A DNA stretch of 64,000 bases from Sphingomonas mali NBRC 15500 (lineage in GTDB: Bacteria; Pseudomonadota; Alphaproteobacteria; Sphingomonadales; Sphingomonadaceae), in NCBI RefSeq assembly GCF_001598415.1, contig NZ_BCYX01000007.1, positions 62,001-126,000 on the forward strand, in the 5' to 3' direction. The position numbers and the translations under genes were made by a program. Positions within the stretch are counted from its first letter, which is position 1; every line of letters begins with the position of its first letter. Under the pieces are notes generated by a model that saw nothing but the letters and a program-made list of their open reading frames with translations, did no database searches and was not told the origin of the DNA. Positions 16,951 through 25,730 of the stretch are shown one piece after another.

Positions 16951-17442
16951 CTACGGCTGGCTGTCGTCGCCGCCGCCGGTGCCGGCCCCGGCCGCGCCGA
17001 CCGAGCCGATATTGCCGAACAATTCCTCGAAGAAGCTGCGCTTGCGGCCCAGCGTCGGGGTGGTTTTGCCATACGGCCGGATTGACGCGACCTGATCCAG
17101 GCCCGTGCGCGTGATGTTCGACACGACGCCCTTCTGGTCGAACGCGATCTTCAGCGTCAGCTGGCTTCGGGCCTTGGGATTCATGTAAGCGAGGTTGCGG
17201 CTGTCGCGCGCGACATAATACCATTCGCCGTTGTTGAACTGGCTGGCGAAGCTGGGCTTGCCCAGCGTCTGGAGCACCGAGGCGCGATTGTCGACACCCG
17301 GCTGGACCGAGTTCACCAGGTCGGCATCGATGATATAGCCCTGGTGCGAGCGCAGCGAAGTGCAGCCGCCGGCGAGCGCCACAACCGCGATTGCCGCGGT
17401 CAGGCCGCCAAACCGACCAACCATCCGGACTGCCTTCACCAT
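16951..17442 (-). CDS. bamE: Outer membrane assembly lipoprotein BamE (SmpA/OmlA)
   Basis: Accessory lipoprotein of the BAM complex that inserts beta-barrels into the outer membrane. The lipobox LAGGC has its cysteine at residue 27, so the mature protein is lipid-anchored. The SmpA/OmlA fold follows, with VQPGVDNRASVLQTLGKPS (turn-helix), NNGEWYYV and a later FDQKGVV strand. The ATG at 17442 (163 aa) has ACGGAGAG eight bases upstream and is preferred over an ATG nine codons earlier. It is divergent from the cytochrome bc1 chaperone gene, an arrangement common in this group. Confidence 0.92.
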   Translation of the reverse strand: MVKAVRMVGRFGGLTAAIAVVALAGGCTSLRSHQGYIIDADLVNSVQPGVDNRASVLQTLGKPSFASQFNNGEWYYVARDSRNLAYMNPKARSQLTLKIAFDQKGVVSNITRTGLDQVASIRPYGKTTPTLGRKRSFFEELFGNIGSVGAAGAGTGGGDDSQP

Positions 17443-17579
17443 TCGATACTCTCCGTGCGCCGACGCCAATCACCCGGCGCATTTGCATCGCGCGCCGTTC
17501 GCCTCAATATGCGGGGTGGGCGGACGGCACAAGGCCGGCGCCGCAATGGCCTCGCACAGGGCTGCTAAAGGCGAGATTG

Positions 17580-18083
17580 ATGGGTTTTTTCGACAGGTTC
17601 AGGGCGAAACGTGACGAAACCGCGGCGCTGTACGCGGCATTGGTCGCGCGTGCGCGCCAGCCGCATTGGTATCTGGACGGCGCGGTCGCCGATACGGTCG
17701 ATGGCCGCTTCGACATGATCGCGGCGATATTGGCGATGGTCATGCTGCGCCTGGAGGCCGATCCGGCCGGAGTCGCGGCGGCGGCACATCTGTCCGAAGC
17801 GTTCGTCGACGACATGGATCCGCAATTGCGTGAGATCGGGATCGGCGACTTGCTGGTCGGCAAGCATGTCGGGCGGATGATGGGGATGCTCGGCGGGCGG
17901 CTGGGCGCCTATCGCGACGGGCTGGCGGCGGGCGACCTCAAGCCGGCATTGATCCGCAACCTCTATCGTGGCGAGGCGCCCGATCCGGCGGCGCTGGCGC
18001 ATGTCGAGCGCGACTTGCTGGCGTTGCGCCAGGGCCTCGATGGCATCGCACTCGATGCGCTGATCGCGGGTCGGCTGCCGTGA
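17580..18083 (+). CDS. Ubiquinol-cytochrome c chaperone family protein
   Basis: Homologue of the Cbp3/UQCC1 family that assists cytochrome b maturation for the bc1 complex. Helical protein of 167 aa with the family features HWYLDGAVADTVDGRFDM near 22-39, FVDDMDPQLREIGIGD near 75-90, and a following GKHVGRMMGMLGGRL segment. The ATG at 17580 follows AAAGGCGAG; upstream in-frame codons overlap the bamE promoter. The stop overlaps the GTG start of the next gene by four bases, indicating translational coupling with the DUF177 gene. Confidence 0.88.
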   Translation: MGFFDRFRAKRDETAALYAALVARARQPHWYLDGAVADTVDGRFDMIAAILAMVMLRLEADPAGVAAAAHLSEAFVDDMDPQLREIGIGDLLVGKHVGRMMGMLGGRLGAYRDGLAAGDLKPALIRNLYRGEAPDPAALAHVERDLLALRQGLDGIALDALIAGRLP

Positions 18084-18610
18084 GTGTCGAATTCGCGCGG
18101 CCGCAGCGCGTCGATACGATCGGCGACGATGCGCGCACCATCGAGATCGACGCCGATGCGCAGGAACGCGCCGCGCTGGCCAAACGGTTCGACCTGATCG
18201 GCATCGAGCGGCTGACGGGCAAGTTCACGATTCGCCGCGACGCCGCCGGCATCGTGGCGGAGGGGCGTGTCGCGGCGGCAGTGACCCAGGCGTGCAGCAT
18301 CACCGGCGATCCGCTGCCCGCGACGGTCGACGAGCCGGTTGCCCTGCGATTCGTCGCCGAAGAGGATTCCGGCCAGGACGAGGTCGAACTGGGCGACAGC
18401 GATATCGACGTCATTCCCTATGAGGGCGGGACGATCGACCTGGGCGAAGTTGCCGCCGAGACGATGGCGCTGGCGCTCGATCCCTTCCCGCGTGGCCCCA
18501 ATGCCGCAACCGTGCTGAAAGAAGCCGGCGTGCTGAGCGAAGAAGACGCGGCGCCGCTTGGGCCGTTTGGGGCGCTCGCGGCGCTCAGGGACAAATTGGG
18601 CAAAACATAG
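18080..18610 (+). CDS. YceD/DUF177 family protein
   Basis: Member of the family named for E. coli YceD, linked to 23S rRNA accumulation; molecular activity remains unclear. Diagnostic stretches are VTQACSITGDPL near 71-82, the acidic run EEDSGQDEVELGDSDID near 93-109 and FPRGPNA near 138-144. It starts with GTG inside the stop of the preceding gene (GTGA overlap). In many bacteria the gene precedes rpmF and plsX; here it is followed by an unrelated gene, which is usual in alphaproteobacteria. Confidence 0.9.
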   Translation: MSVEFARPQRVDTIGDDARTIEIDADAQERAALAKRFDLIGIERLTGKFTIRRDAAGIVAEGRVAAAVTQACSITGDPLPATVDEPVALRFVAEEDSGQDEVELGDSDIDVIPYEGGTIDLGEVAAETMALALDPFPRGPNAATVLKEAGVLSEEDAAPLGPFGALAALRDKLGKT

Positions 18611-18744
18611 TCGCAGCGGTTCGGCGCGCCCTCGCCGGGTCGGCGTAAACCATCCATTTCAAACGGTTTCTCTGTTTTCATTCCGCAATCGTTACGATAT
18701 GCGCGTGACCGCGCTGCGATGCGTTTTCTTGGCGGAGAAGAACG

Positions 18745-20037
18745 ATGGCGGACCCGGATTTCTTCAGTGGTGCGGCACAGGCGATCGGCCAGCAACTGGC
18801 CGATTCGGCGGCGAGCGCGGCGGGGTCGTTCGTCGTCGGACAGATCCTGTCGGCGATTGGTCTCGATACCGATCCCCAGGCGGCGATCCAGTCCGAGCTA
18901 AGCGCGATCCTGGCCGGCATCAACCAGCTCGAACAAGACGTCGCGGCCTTGAAGCAGGACATGGACGCGGCGATGAGCCAGCTCCAATATAGCGAGGTCG
19001 AGAGCGGCATCCTGCCCTGGATCGACAAGAACGCGGCGCTCAACGGGCTATTCCAGGATCTCGCGACCGCGACGGACGCGACCGCACTCGCCAATTGCAA
19101 GGCGGCGATCCTCGACGTGCTCGATGGGTCGATCACCAGCGCCCCCAGCGCGTGGAACAATGCGCTCGGCGGGGACGGGACCACGGTCAATCTGATCGAG
19201 GCATGGAACCGCGTCGTTCGCCTTCACTATGATTTCTTCGGGCACGACGCGTCGCTCGCGCTCGCCAAGCACTGGTCCTATATCGACGCCCAGCAGGCGC
19301 AATCGATCATGTATTGCGTCGAGTGGCTGAACCATCAGGGCGATCGCGCCGGCGCGCTCCGCACGCTCAAGCAGTGGCGGACCGATCGCACCGCGCAGAT
19401 CGCCCTGTTGCGCGGCATGCCCTATCCCACCGAGAGGTTCGTCTATACCGAGACCGATCCGTCGAGCACCGGGTCGGAAGTCGTCTGGACCCCGGTCAAC
19501 TGGTTTCCCTCCGGTATCGTCATCACCACGACATCGGGCGCGCCGATGGTTTATTGCCTGACGCCGGTCGGTCCGATCAGTCGCGGCCAGGGCCCGGGTT
19601 TCGACGATTTCGATCAGCAATACAATCAGTTGACCCTGCGCATCACCGGCGTTGGTCAAATCCAGGACGTGTCGACCGACATCCCGACATCGTGGAACGT
19701 CCCTTATCAAGGCACGCTGGTCGAGTTTCTCAATCACTGCGGCGGCAGCGTCGGCGGCGGCGGGGCGGATTATTTCGCGACCGCGCTCGCCAATCAGGGC
19801 TTCAACCTGCCGTCGGGCCAGCTGCGGCTGTGGACCGACGTCAATCGCGACAGCAACGGAACGCCGATGCCCGTGCTCGGCCCCAATAGCCTGCCCTCGA
19901 TGCCGGGGCCGTATCGGTCGATCTTCGTCGATGGCGACAGCTGGTGGAGCCCCTCGACAGATCCGGATGACAGTGCCTATCTGCTGTTCCAGCGGCGGCT
20001 GCAGACCAACGAAGCCGACAATTACTGGTATTCCTGA
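18745..20037 (+). CDS. Uncharacterised protein with helical bundle plus beta C-terminus
   Basis: Not recognised. There is no signal peptide. Residues 1-45 include a hydrophobic helix (SFVVGQILSAIGL), residues 48-78 a heptad-rich coiled coil (ELSAILAGINQLEQDVAAL), and residues 80-230 more helices including an aromatic and hydrophobic stretch near 150-195. From about 235 the protein switches to Thr/Ser/Gly-rich beta sequence, with GGSVGGGGADYF at about 333-344. This order (long helices with a hydrophobic segment, then beta) recalls some helical pore-forming toxins, but only in outline. Gene boundaries are clear: it lies between DUF177 and a convergent sixA gene. Confidence 0.65.
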   Translation: MADPDFFSGAAQAIGQQLADSAASAAGSFVVGQILSAIGLDTDPQAAIQSELSAILAGINQLEQDVAALKQDMDAAMSQLQYSEVESGILPWIDKNAALNGLFQDLATATDATALANCKAAILDVLDGSITSAPSAWNNALGGDGTTVNLIEAWNRVVRLHYDFFGHDASLALAKHWSYIDAQQAQSIMYCVEWLNHQGDRAGALRTLKQWRTDRTAQIALLRGMPYPTERFVYTETDPSSTGSEVVWTPVNWFPSGIVITTTSGAPMVYCLTPVGPISRGQGPGFDDFDQQYNQLTLRITGVGQIQDVSTDIPTSWNVPYQGTLVEFLNHCGGSVGGGGADYFATALANQGFNLPSGQLRLWTDVNRDSNGTPMPVLGPNSLPSMPGPYRSIFVDGDSWWSPSTDPDDSAYLLFQRRLQTNEADNYWYS

Positions 20038-20574
20038 TCAGTCGGCATCCGGCCCCAGGCCCGGGTCGAGATCGCGCGGACGCACGAAGGTCGTGAGCGT
20101 GCAGCCGCCCGCCGCGACGTTGGCCCAATTGTCGGTCTCGCAGGTCATCACCGCCAGGCTGGCGGTCGGGAACTTGATCTCGACCTGATCACGTCGGGTG
20201 TCGCCGTCCGGGACCAGCAGCAGGATCAGATCCTCCAGCCCGGGATTGTGTCCCGACAGCAGCAGGCTGTCCGCCATCACCGGCGCCTCGTGGACCAGTT
20301 CGAGCAAGGTCGCGGCCGAGGCGAGATAGGCGCGGCGGTCCCAATCGGGGTCGATGCGGCGGCCATAGCCTTGCGATGCCTGTTCGAGCGTCTCGATCAC
20401 GCGCGTGGCGGGAGAAGCGATGGCATAATCCCAGGACAGGCCGATCGCCCGCATATGGCTGCCGATCGTGCGCGCGGCACGTTCGCCCTTGGGATTGAGG
20501 CCGCGATCGAAATCGCGGACGCCGTGATCGTCCCAACTCGATTTTGCGTGCCGGAGCAGGATGAGCGTCTTCAT
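20038..20574 (-). CDS. SixA-type phosphohistidine phosphatase
   Basis: Histidine phosphatase superfamily enzyme, related to SixA, which removes phosphate from phosphohistidine proteins. The catalytic RHA motif is at LRHAKSSW (8-15), and the second histidine is in SGHNPGLE near 117-124, with an acid loop between. Length 178 aa. Its ATG overlaps the stop of the helicase gene by four bases (ATGA), so the two are co-transcribed with the helicase first. The true substrate is not predictable. Confidence 0.87.
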   Translation of the reverse strand: MKTLILLRHAKSSWDDHGVRDFDRGLNPKGERAARTIGSHMRAIGLSWDYAIASPATRVIETLEQASQGYGRRIDPDWDRRAYLASAATLLELVHEAPVMADSLLLSGHNPGLEDLILLLVPDGDTRRDQVEIKFPTASLAVMTCETDNWANVAAGGCTLTTFVRPRDLDPGLGPDAD

Positions 20575-23297
20575 GGCGCCTTCTGGTTGATCGGACTGTT
20601 CACCGCCCCTTGCCCGACCTGTGCGACAGAAGAAAGACGCGATCTGACCCTCGCGACCGCTTCGTCGAGCGGCACGCGCGCGATCGGCACGCCGGCAGGA
20701 AAGGCCGAGAGCAGCCGGCTGGGCATCGCCGCCGACAGCAAAACGAACGCGCCGCGATCGTCGGCGCGGCGGATCAACCGGCCGAATGCCTGGGCCAGCT
20801 TGGCGCGGACGATGCGATCGTCATAAGCAGAGCCGCCCCCGGCCAGCCGCCGAGCGGCGTGGAGCACGGTCGGCTTGGCCCAGGGTACGCCCTCCAGGAT
20901 CACCTGACGCAGCGATTCGCCGGGCACGTCGACGCCGTCGCGCAACGCATCGGTGCCGATCAGCGAGGCGCGGCGGTCGTCGCGGAACATGTCGACCAGG
21001 GTGCCGGGGTCGATCGGATCGACATGCTGGGCGTAGAGCGGCAGGCCGTCGCGCGCGAGGCGATCGGCGATGCGGGCGTGGACGCCGCGCAGCCGCCGGA
21101 TCGCGGTGAACAGGCCGAGCGTGCCGCCGCCCGCCGCCTCGATCAGCCGGGCATAGGCATTGGCCAGCGCCGCAAGGTCGCCGCGCTTGACGTCGGTGAC
21201 GATCAGCACTTCCGCCTGGCTGGCATAATCGAACGGGCTGTTGACCTCGAACAGGCCGGCGCCGCGGTCGAGATGCGGGATACCGGCGCGCGCCTCGGCC
21301 GTCACCCAGTCGGGATCACCCGCCTTGAGCGTCGCCGAGGTGACGAGCACGCCGTGCGCCGGCTTGAGCACGGTTGAGGCGAGCGGACGCGTCGGGTCGA
21401 GCCAGCGGCGGTGGAGGCCGATATCGATCTCACGCCCCTCGATCCGCTCGACCGCCAGCCAGTCGACGAAATCGGGATCGGCCGGGCCGCCGATCCGGGC
21501 GAGCAGGCCGATCCAGGCCCCCACCGTATCGGTCCGCCAACCGAGCGAGGCGATCGCACCCTCGACTCGCGCGCGGGCCTGGCCGTCCATCCAGTCGGGC
21601 GCTTCGGCCAGCACGGCTTCGAGCCGCTGGCCCAGTGTCATTAGCGGGCGGAGCAATGCCTCCAGGCCCTGCGCGGCCTCGGCCGCGGCCTCGATCAATG
21701 CGCCATCGGGCTCGGCGAGTTCGGTTTCGAGGCCATAACCGGCATCGCCGTCCCGGGTTGCGCGCGCATAGGTCAGCCCGCGCACCGCGGCGAGCAGGCG
21801 TTCGACCACCCCGAACGGCTCGCCTTCCGCCACGCGCTGCAGCCAGCCGTCGCTGGCCAATGCGCGCGCGGCCTCGACCGCGTCCTGGATCGCGCGGCCG
21901 CCCGCCTCATCATAGCTGGCGACATCGCTCAGCCGTGCGGCGAGCCCGCGGCGGCGCCCGCGCGACGTCGATTCGGGACCGACGATCCAGCGCCTGAGCT
22001 CGATCGATTCCTGGCCCGACAAAGCGACTCCGAACATCGAATCGGCGGCGTCGAACAGATGATGGCCTTCGTCGAACACGTAGCGGGTCGGGCGACTATT
22101 GGCTTCGCGCCCGCGCGCCGCGTTGACCATCACCAGTGCGTGGTTGGCGATGACGATATCGGCCTCGGCACTGGCCCGGGCGGCGCGTTCGATGAAGCAT
22201 TTGCGGTAATGCGGACAGCCGGCATAGACGCACTCGCCGCGCCGGTCGGTCAGCGCGGTCGATCCGTTGCGGCGGAACAAAGTCGGCAGCCAGCCGGGCA
22301 AGTCGCCGCCGATCATGTCGCCATCGGCGGTATAGGCCGCCCAGCGCGCGACGAGATGCGCGAGCACCGCCGCGCGGCCGGCGAACCCACCCTGCAACGC
22401 GTCCTCGAGGTTGAGCAGGCAGAGGTAATTCTCGCGCCCCTTGCGCGTCACCACGCGGCGGCGGCGCTCGACGGGGTCGGGGATCAGCCGCGACGTCTCG
22501 TGATTGAGCTGGCGTTGCAGCGCCTTGGTGAAGGTCGAGATCCATACCGGCCCGCCGGCCGCTTCCGACCAGAGCGAGGCGGGCGCGAGATAGCCCAAAG
22601 TCTTGCCGATCCCGGTGCCCGCCTCGGCCAGCACCATATTGGGATTGTCGCGCAAGATGCGCGGCGCGAAGGCGGCGGCGCAGGCCTCGGCAAAGGCGCG
22701 CTGGCCGGAGCGCTGCTCGGCCCCGGCGCCGGTCAGGTAATCGAGCCGTGCGGCGATATCGGCGTCGTGCAACGTCACCGGTCGCGGTGCGGGGCGCGGC
22801 GCGGCCTCATCCCATTCGGGCAATTTGGTGAACAGCCAGCGTTCGTGCTCGCGCGGTTTGGCGATGCGCTCGGCGACGAGCGGCGACCACGGCCAGCGCA
22901 ACCGCGCCAGGCTTTGCGCGGCGGTCCAGGCGCCTTCACGCTCGGGCCAGTCGCCCTCGGCGAGCGCCAGCAATGCCGCCGCAGCATCGCGCAGGAACGG
23001 CGCGATGCGATCCTCGCTTTCCGGCTCGGTCAGGCCGAGCGCCCGGGCGAAACCGCGCGGCGTGGGGGCGAGAAAGGTCGCGGGCTTGAGGAAAGCGTAG
23101 AGCTCGAGCAGATCGAGCCCCGACAGATCGGCATAGCCCAACCGCTGCCCGATCAGCGGCGCGTTGAGCACGATCATCGGCGTATCGGCGGCCAACCGGA
23201 TCGCCTCGCCGCGCCCGACCGCGCGGCAGCCCTCGGCATCGGCGATCCACACCCCGGCGTGGCTGGCGTGGAGGGCGGGATAAGGGAGGGTCACCAC
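20571..23297 (-). CDS. DinG/XPD-family ATP-dependent DNA helicase
   Basis: Iron-sulphur superfamily 2 helicase of 908 aa. Walker A is AEAGTGIGKT (224-233); the DEGH box is at 409-412. Four cysteines (C293, C356, C361, C367) between them should hold a 4Fe-4S cluster. Late motifs QAFGRLIRR and a DxRDG-type strand are present. The first 180 residues form an extra domain (MIVLNAPLIGQR, FLAPTPRGF) at the position of the exonuclease-like domain in Firmicutes DinG, but no DEDD catalytic set is visible. The start is a GTG at 23297 with GCAGGA upstream. It is translationally coupled to sixA. Confidence 0.9.
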   Translation of the reverse strand: MVTLPYPALHASHAGVWIADAEGCRAVGRGEAIRLAADTPMIVLNAPLIGQRLGYADLSGLDLLELYAFLKPATFLAPTPRGFARALGLTEPESEDRIAPFLRDAAAALLALAEGDWPEREGAWTAAQSLARLRWPWSPLVAERIAKPREHERWLFTKLPEWDEAAPRPAPRPVTLHDADIAARLDYLTGAGAEQRSGQRAFAEACAAAFAPRILRDNPNMVLAEAGTGIGKTLGYLAPASLWSEAAGGPVWISTFTKALQRQLNHETSRLIPDPVERRRRVVTRKGRENYLCLLNLEDALQGGFAGRAAVLAHLVARWAAYTADGDMIGGDLPGWLPTLFRRNGSTALTDRRGECVYAGCPHYRKCFIERAARASAEADIVIANHALVMVNAARGREANSRPTRYVFDEGHHLFDAADSMFGVALSGQESIELRRWIVGPESTSRGRRRGLAARLSDVASYDEAGGRAIQDAVEAARALASDGWLQRVAEGEPFGVVERLLAAVRGLTYARATRDGDAGYGLETELAEPDGALIEAAAEAAQGLEALLRPLMTLGQRLEAVLAEAPDWMDGQARARVEGAIASLGWRTDTVGAWIGLLARIGGPADPDFVDWLAVERIEGREIDIGLHRRWLDPTRPLASTVLKPAHGVLVTSATLKAGDPDWVTAEARAGIPHLDRGAGLFEVNSPFDYASQAEVLIVTDVKRGDLAALANAYARLIEAAGGGTLGLFTAIRRLRGVHARIADRLARDGLPLYAQHVDPIDPGTLVDMFRDDRRASLIGTDALRDGVDVPGESLRQVILEGVPWAKPTVLHAARRLAGGGSAYDDRIVRAKLAQAFGRLIRRADDRGAFVLLSAAMPSRLLSAFPAGVPIARVPLDEAVARVRSRLSSVAQVGQGAVNSPINQKAP

Positions 23298-23510
23298 GTC
23301 CTGCCCTCCGCCGGCTGCGAGGTTGCAGCGGCGTTGCGACCGGGAAGGCCATGGTCCAACCGACCCAACACGAACGGAGTGGTAGCGAGCGGCATCAGCA
23401 GGCGGGCAGCGGCGGGCACCGCGCGACCCTGCGCGATAGGGAACAGAATGGCAACGATTTCCCGTTGCGGCGGGAAAATGCTACTTCGCGCCCTTCGTGG
23501 GGGAGCCGTT

Positions 23511-23936
23511 ATGCCCGAATCGGTCGAAGCCGAACTCGATGCCGCCTACCGGGCACGGGCTGAGGGACGTGTGGAAGAGGCGCTGCTCGGCTATGCCGCC
23601 GTCGCGGCCACCGCTCGCGCGTCGGGCGATCTCCCGAACCTCTCTAATGCCCTCCGCCATGTCAGTGAGATTGCGCGGCAAACCGGCGACCCCGGTCGAG
23701 CGTTGGCGGCGGGATCGGAAGCGGTTTCGGTCTGTCGAACGATGGCAGCACCGGCACTCGAGTTCGCCAACGCGCTCCGCGTTGCCGCGCTTGCGCTAGA
23801 AGCGTCTGGCCGGGACAGTGACGCTGCCGCGCTCTGGCAGGAAGCGCGCGGGCGCTACCAAGAAGCCGGCGTCATGGCGGGTGTCGAGGGATGCGACGCT
23901 CACCTTCGTCACGGAAGCGCCGCCACGCGCTCATAG
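23511..23936 (+). CDS. TPR-like helical repeat protein
   Basis: Small soluble protein (141 aa) made of paired helices with the tetratricopeptide spacing: AAYRARAEGRVEEALLGYA, then LRHVSEIARQTGDPGRALAAG, then LRVAALALEASGRDSDAA. Such proteins usually serve as scaffolds; no partner can be named. GGGGGAG lies six bases before the ATG at 23511; an in-frame ATG at 23478 is less well placed. It precedes lysK by 84 bases. Confidence 0.7.
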   Translation: MPESVEAELDAAYRARAEGRVEEALLGYAAVAATARASGDLPNLSNALRHVSEIARQTGDPGRALAAGSEAVSVCRTMAAPALEFANALRVAALALEASGRDSDAAALWQEARGRYQEAGVMAGVEGCDAHLRHGSAATRS

Positions 23937-24020
23937 CCGCCGTAAGGACGACATCTTGAATTTTCAAATTGGACGCAGCGATTGCGTGACGCATCCTGAG
24001 CGGGCAGAGGTTCGCGGGTC

Positions 24021-25598
24021 ATGACTACCGATCCCGTACTCCGCTCCGCTGCTCTCGCGTCCAAGGCCTGGCCGTATGAGGAAGCGCGCAAATTGCTCAA
24101 GCGCTATCCCGACGGGGCGCCGGCCAAGGGGCATGTCCTGTTCGAGACCGGCTATGGCCCGTCAGGTCTGCCGCATATCGGCACGTTCAACGAAGTGCTG
24201 CGCACGACGATGGTGCGCCACGCGTTCGAGACCTTGTCGGATATCCCGACCCGGTTGATTGCCTTTTCGGACGACATGGACGGGCTCCGCAAGGTGCCGG
24301 ACAATGTCCCGAACAAGGAGATGCTGGCGCAATATCTCGGCAAGCCGCTGACCAGGATTCCCGATCCGTTCGGCACGCATGACAGCTTCGCCGCGCACAA
24401 CAACGCGATGCTGCGCGACTTTCTCGATCGCTATGGCTTCGAATATGAGTTCGTATCGTCGACCGATTATTATCTGGGCGGCAAGTTCGACGACGCGCTG
24501 CGCGGTGTGCTGCGCCATTATCAGGACATCATGAACATCATGCTGCCGACGTTGCGCGCCGAGCGGCAGGCGACCTATTCGCCGGTGCTGCCGATCAGCA
24601 AGAAGTCGGGGATCGTGCTGCAGGTGCCGGTCGAAGTGGTCGATGCCGATGCCGGGATCGTCCGCTTCGAGGATGACGGCGAGCCGGTCGAACAGTCGAT
24701 CCTGTCGGGCGGCGCCAAGCTGCAATGGAAAGTCGACTGGGCGATGCGCTGGGTCGCGCTCGGCGTCGATTACGAGATGGCGGGCAAGGATCTGATCGAT
24801 TCGGTGATCCAGTCGGGCAAGATCACCCGCGCGCTCGGCGGTCGCCCGCCCGAAGGATTCAACTACGAGATGTTCCTCGACGAAAAGGGCGAGAAGATCT
24901 CGAAGTCGAAGGGCAACGGCCTGTCGATCGACGAATGGCTGACCTACGGCCCCGACGAGAGCCTGGCTTTCTACATCTACCGCGAGCCCAAGAAGGCGAA
25001 GTCGCTCCATCTCGGGCTGATCCCGCGCGCGGTCGACGATTATTGGCAGTTCCGCGCGAATTATGCGGGTCAGCCGGTCGAGCAAAGACTGGGCAATCCG
25101 GTCCACCATATCCATAACGGGCCACCGCCGGCGGAGACTTTGCCGGTGACGTTCGGCCTGCTGCTCAACCTGGTCGGGGTGATGGGCGGCGATGCGACCA
25201 AGGAGCAGGTCTGGGGGTATCTCGGCAATTACGTGGCCGACGCCTCGCCGGAAAAGTATCCGGCGCTCGACCAGTTGATCGGTTATGCGCTCGCTTACGC
25301 CCGCGATTTCGTCGCGCCGACGCTTCAACGCCGCGCGCCCGAGGGTGTCGAGGGCGAGGCGTTGAAGCGGCTCGATGCGGACCTCGCCGCCTTGCCCGCC
25401 GGCGCGACGGCCGAGGATATCCAGAACATCGTCTACGAGATCGGCAAGACGGGCGGCTTCGCCGAGCTGCGCGACTGGTTCAAGGCGCTGTACGAGACAT
25501 TGCTCGGATCGAGCCAGGGGCCGCGCATGGGCAGCTTCATCGCGCTGTACGGGGTGGAGAATACGCGGAAACTGATCGCCGAGGCGCTGGCGCGGTAG
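24021..25598 (+). CDS. lysK: Lysyl-tRNA synthetase, class I
   Basis: Charges tRNA-Lys with lysine. This is the class I form, used by archaea and many alphaproteobacteria in place of class II LysS. The HIGH motif appears as HIGT (52-55) and KMSKS as KISKS (292-296). The length of 525 aa and the C-terminal helical domain ending EAL are normal. The start at 24021 follows GAGGTTCGCGGGTC. Monocistronic as far as seen. Confidence 0.96.
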   Translation: MTTDPVLRSAALASKAWPYEEARKLLKRYPDGAPAKGHVLFETGYGPSGLPHIGTFNEVLRTTMVRHAFETLSDIPTRLIAFSDDMDGLRKVPDNVPNKEMLAQYLGKPLTRIPDPFGTHDSFAAHNNAMLRDFLDRYGFEYEFVSSTDYYLGGKFDDALRGVLRHYQDIMNIMLPTLRAERQATYSPVLPISKKSGIVLQVPVEVVDADAGIVRFEDDGEPVEQSILSGGAKLQWKVDWAMRWVALGVDYEMAGKDLIDSVIQSGKITRALGGRPPEGFNYEMFLDEKGEKISKSKGNGLSIDEWLTYGPDESLAFYIYREPKKAKSLHLGLIPRAVDDYWQFRANYAGQPVEQRLGNPVHHIHNGPPPAETLPVTFGLLLNLVGVMGGDATKEQVWGYLGNYVADASPEKYPALDQLIGYALAYARDFVAPTLQRRAPEGVEGEALKRLDADLAALPAGATAEDIQNIVYEIGKTGGFAELRDWFKALYETLLGSSQGPRMGSFIALYGVENTRKLIAEALAR

Positions 25599-25625
25599 GA
25601 TTTACCAAGCTAACCAAAAACCTGC

Positions 25626-25719
25626 GTCACCCCGGGCTTGTCCCGGGGTCCACCGTGCCGCAAACCAACCGAGTGCGGCGCCTGCTGCACAGTGGATGCC
25701 GGCACAAGGCCGGCATGAC
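25626..25719. repeat. Paired-hairpin dispersed repeat, copy 3
   Basis: Hairpins ACCCCGGGCTTGTCCCGGGG (25629 on) and ATGCCGGCACAAGGCCGGCA (25696 on) with outer GTCA and TGAC edges. It fills the gap between lysK and nhaA. Its right edge (TGACGGAG) runs into the nhaA ribosome binding site. Confidence 0.88.
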
Positions 25720-25730
25720 GGAGTAAAGTG

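Noticed and set aside
22059..23510. The long upstream extension of the TPR-like frame opposite the helicase gene
   Set aside because: Antisense to the helicase; only the part from 23511 has a ribosome binding site and sensible composition.
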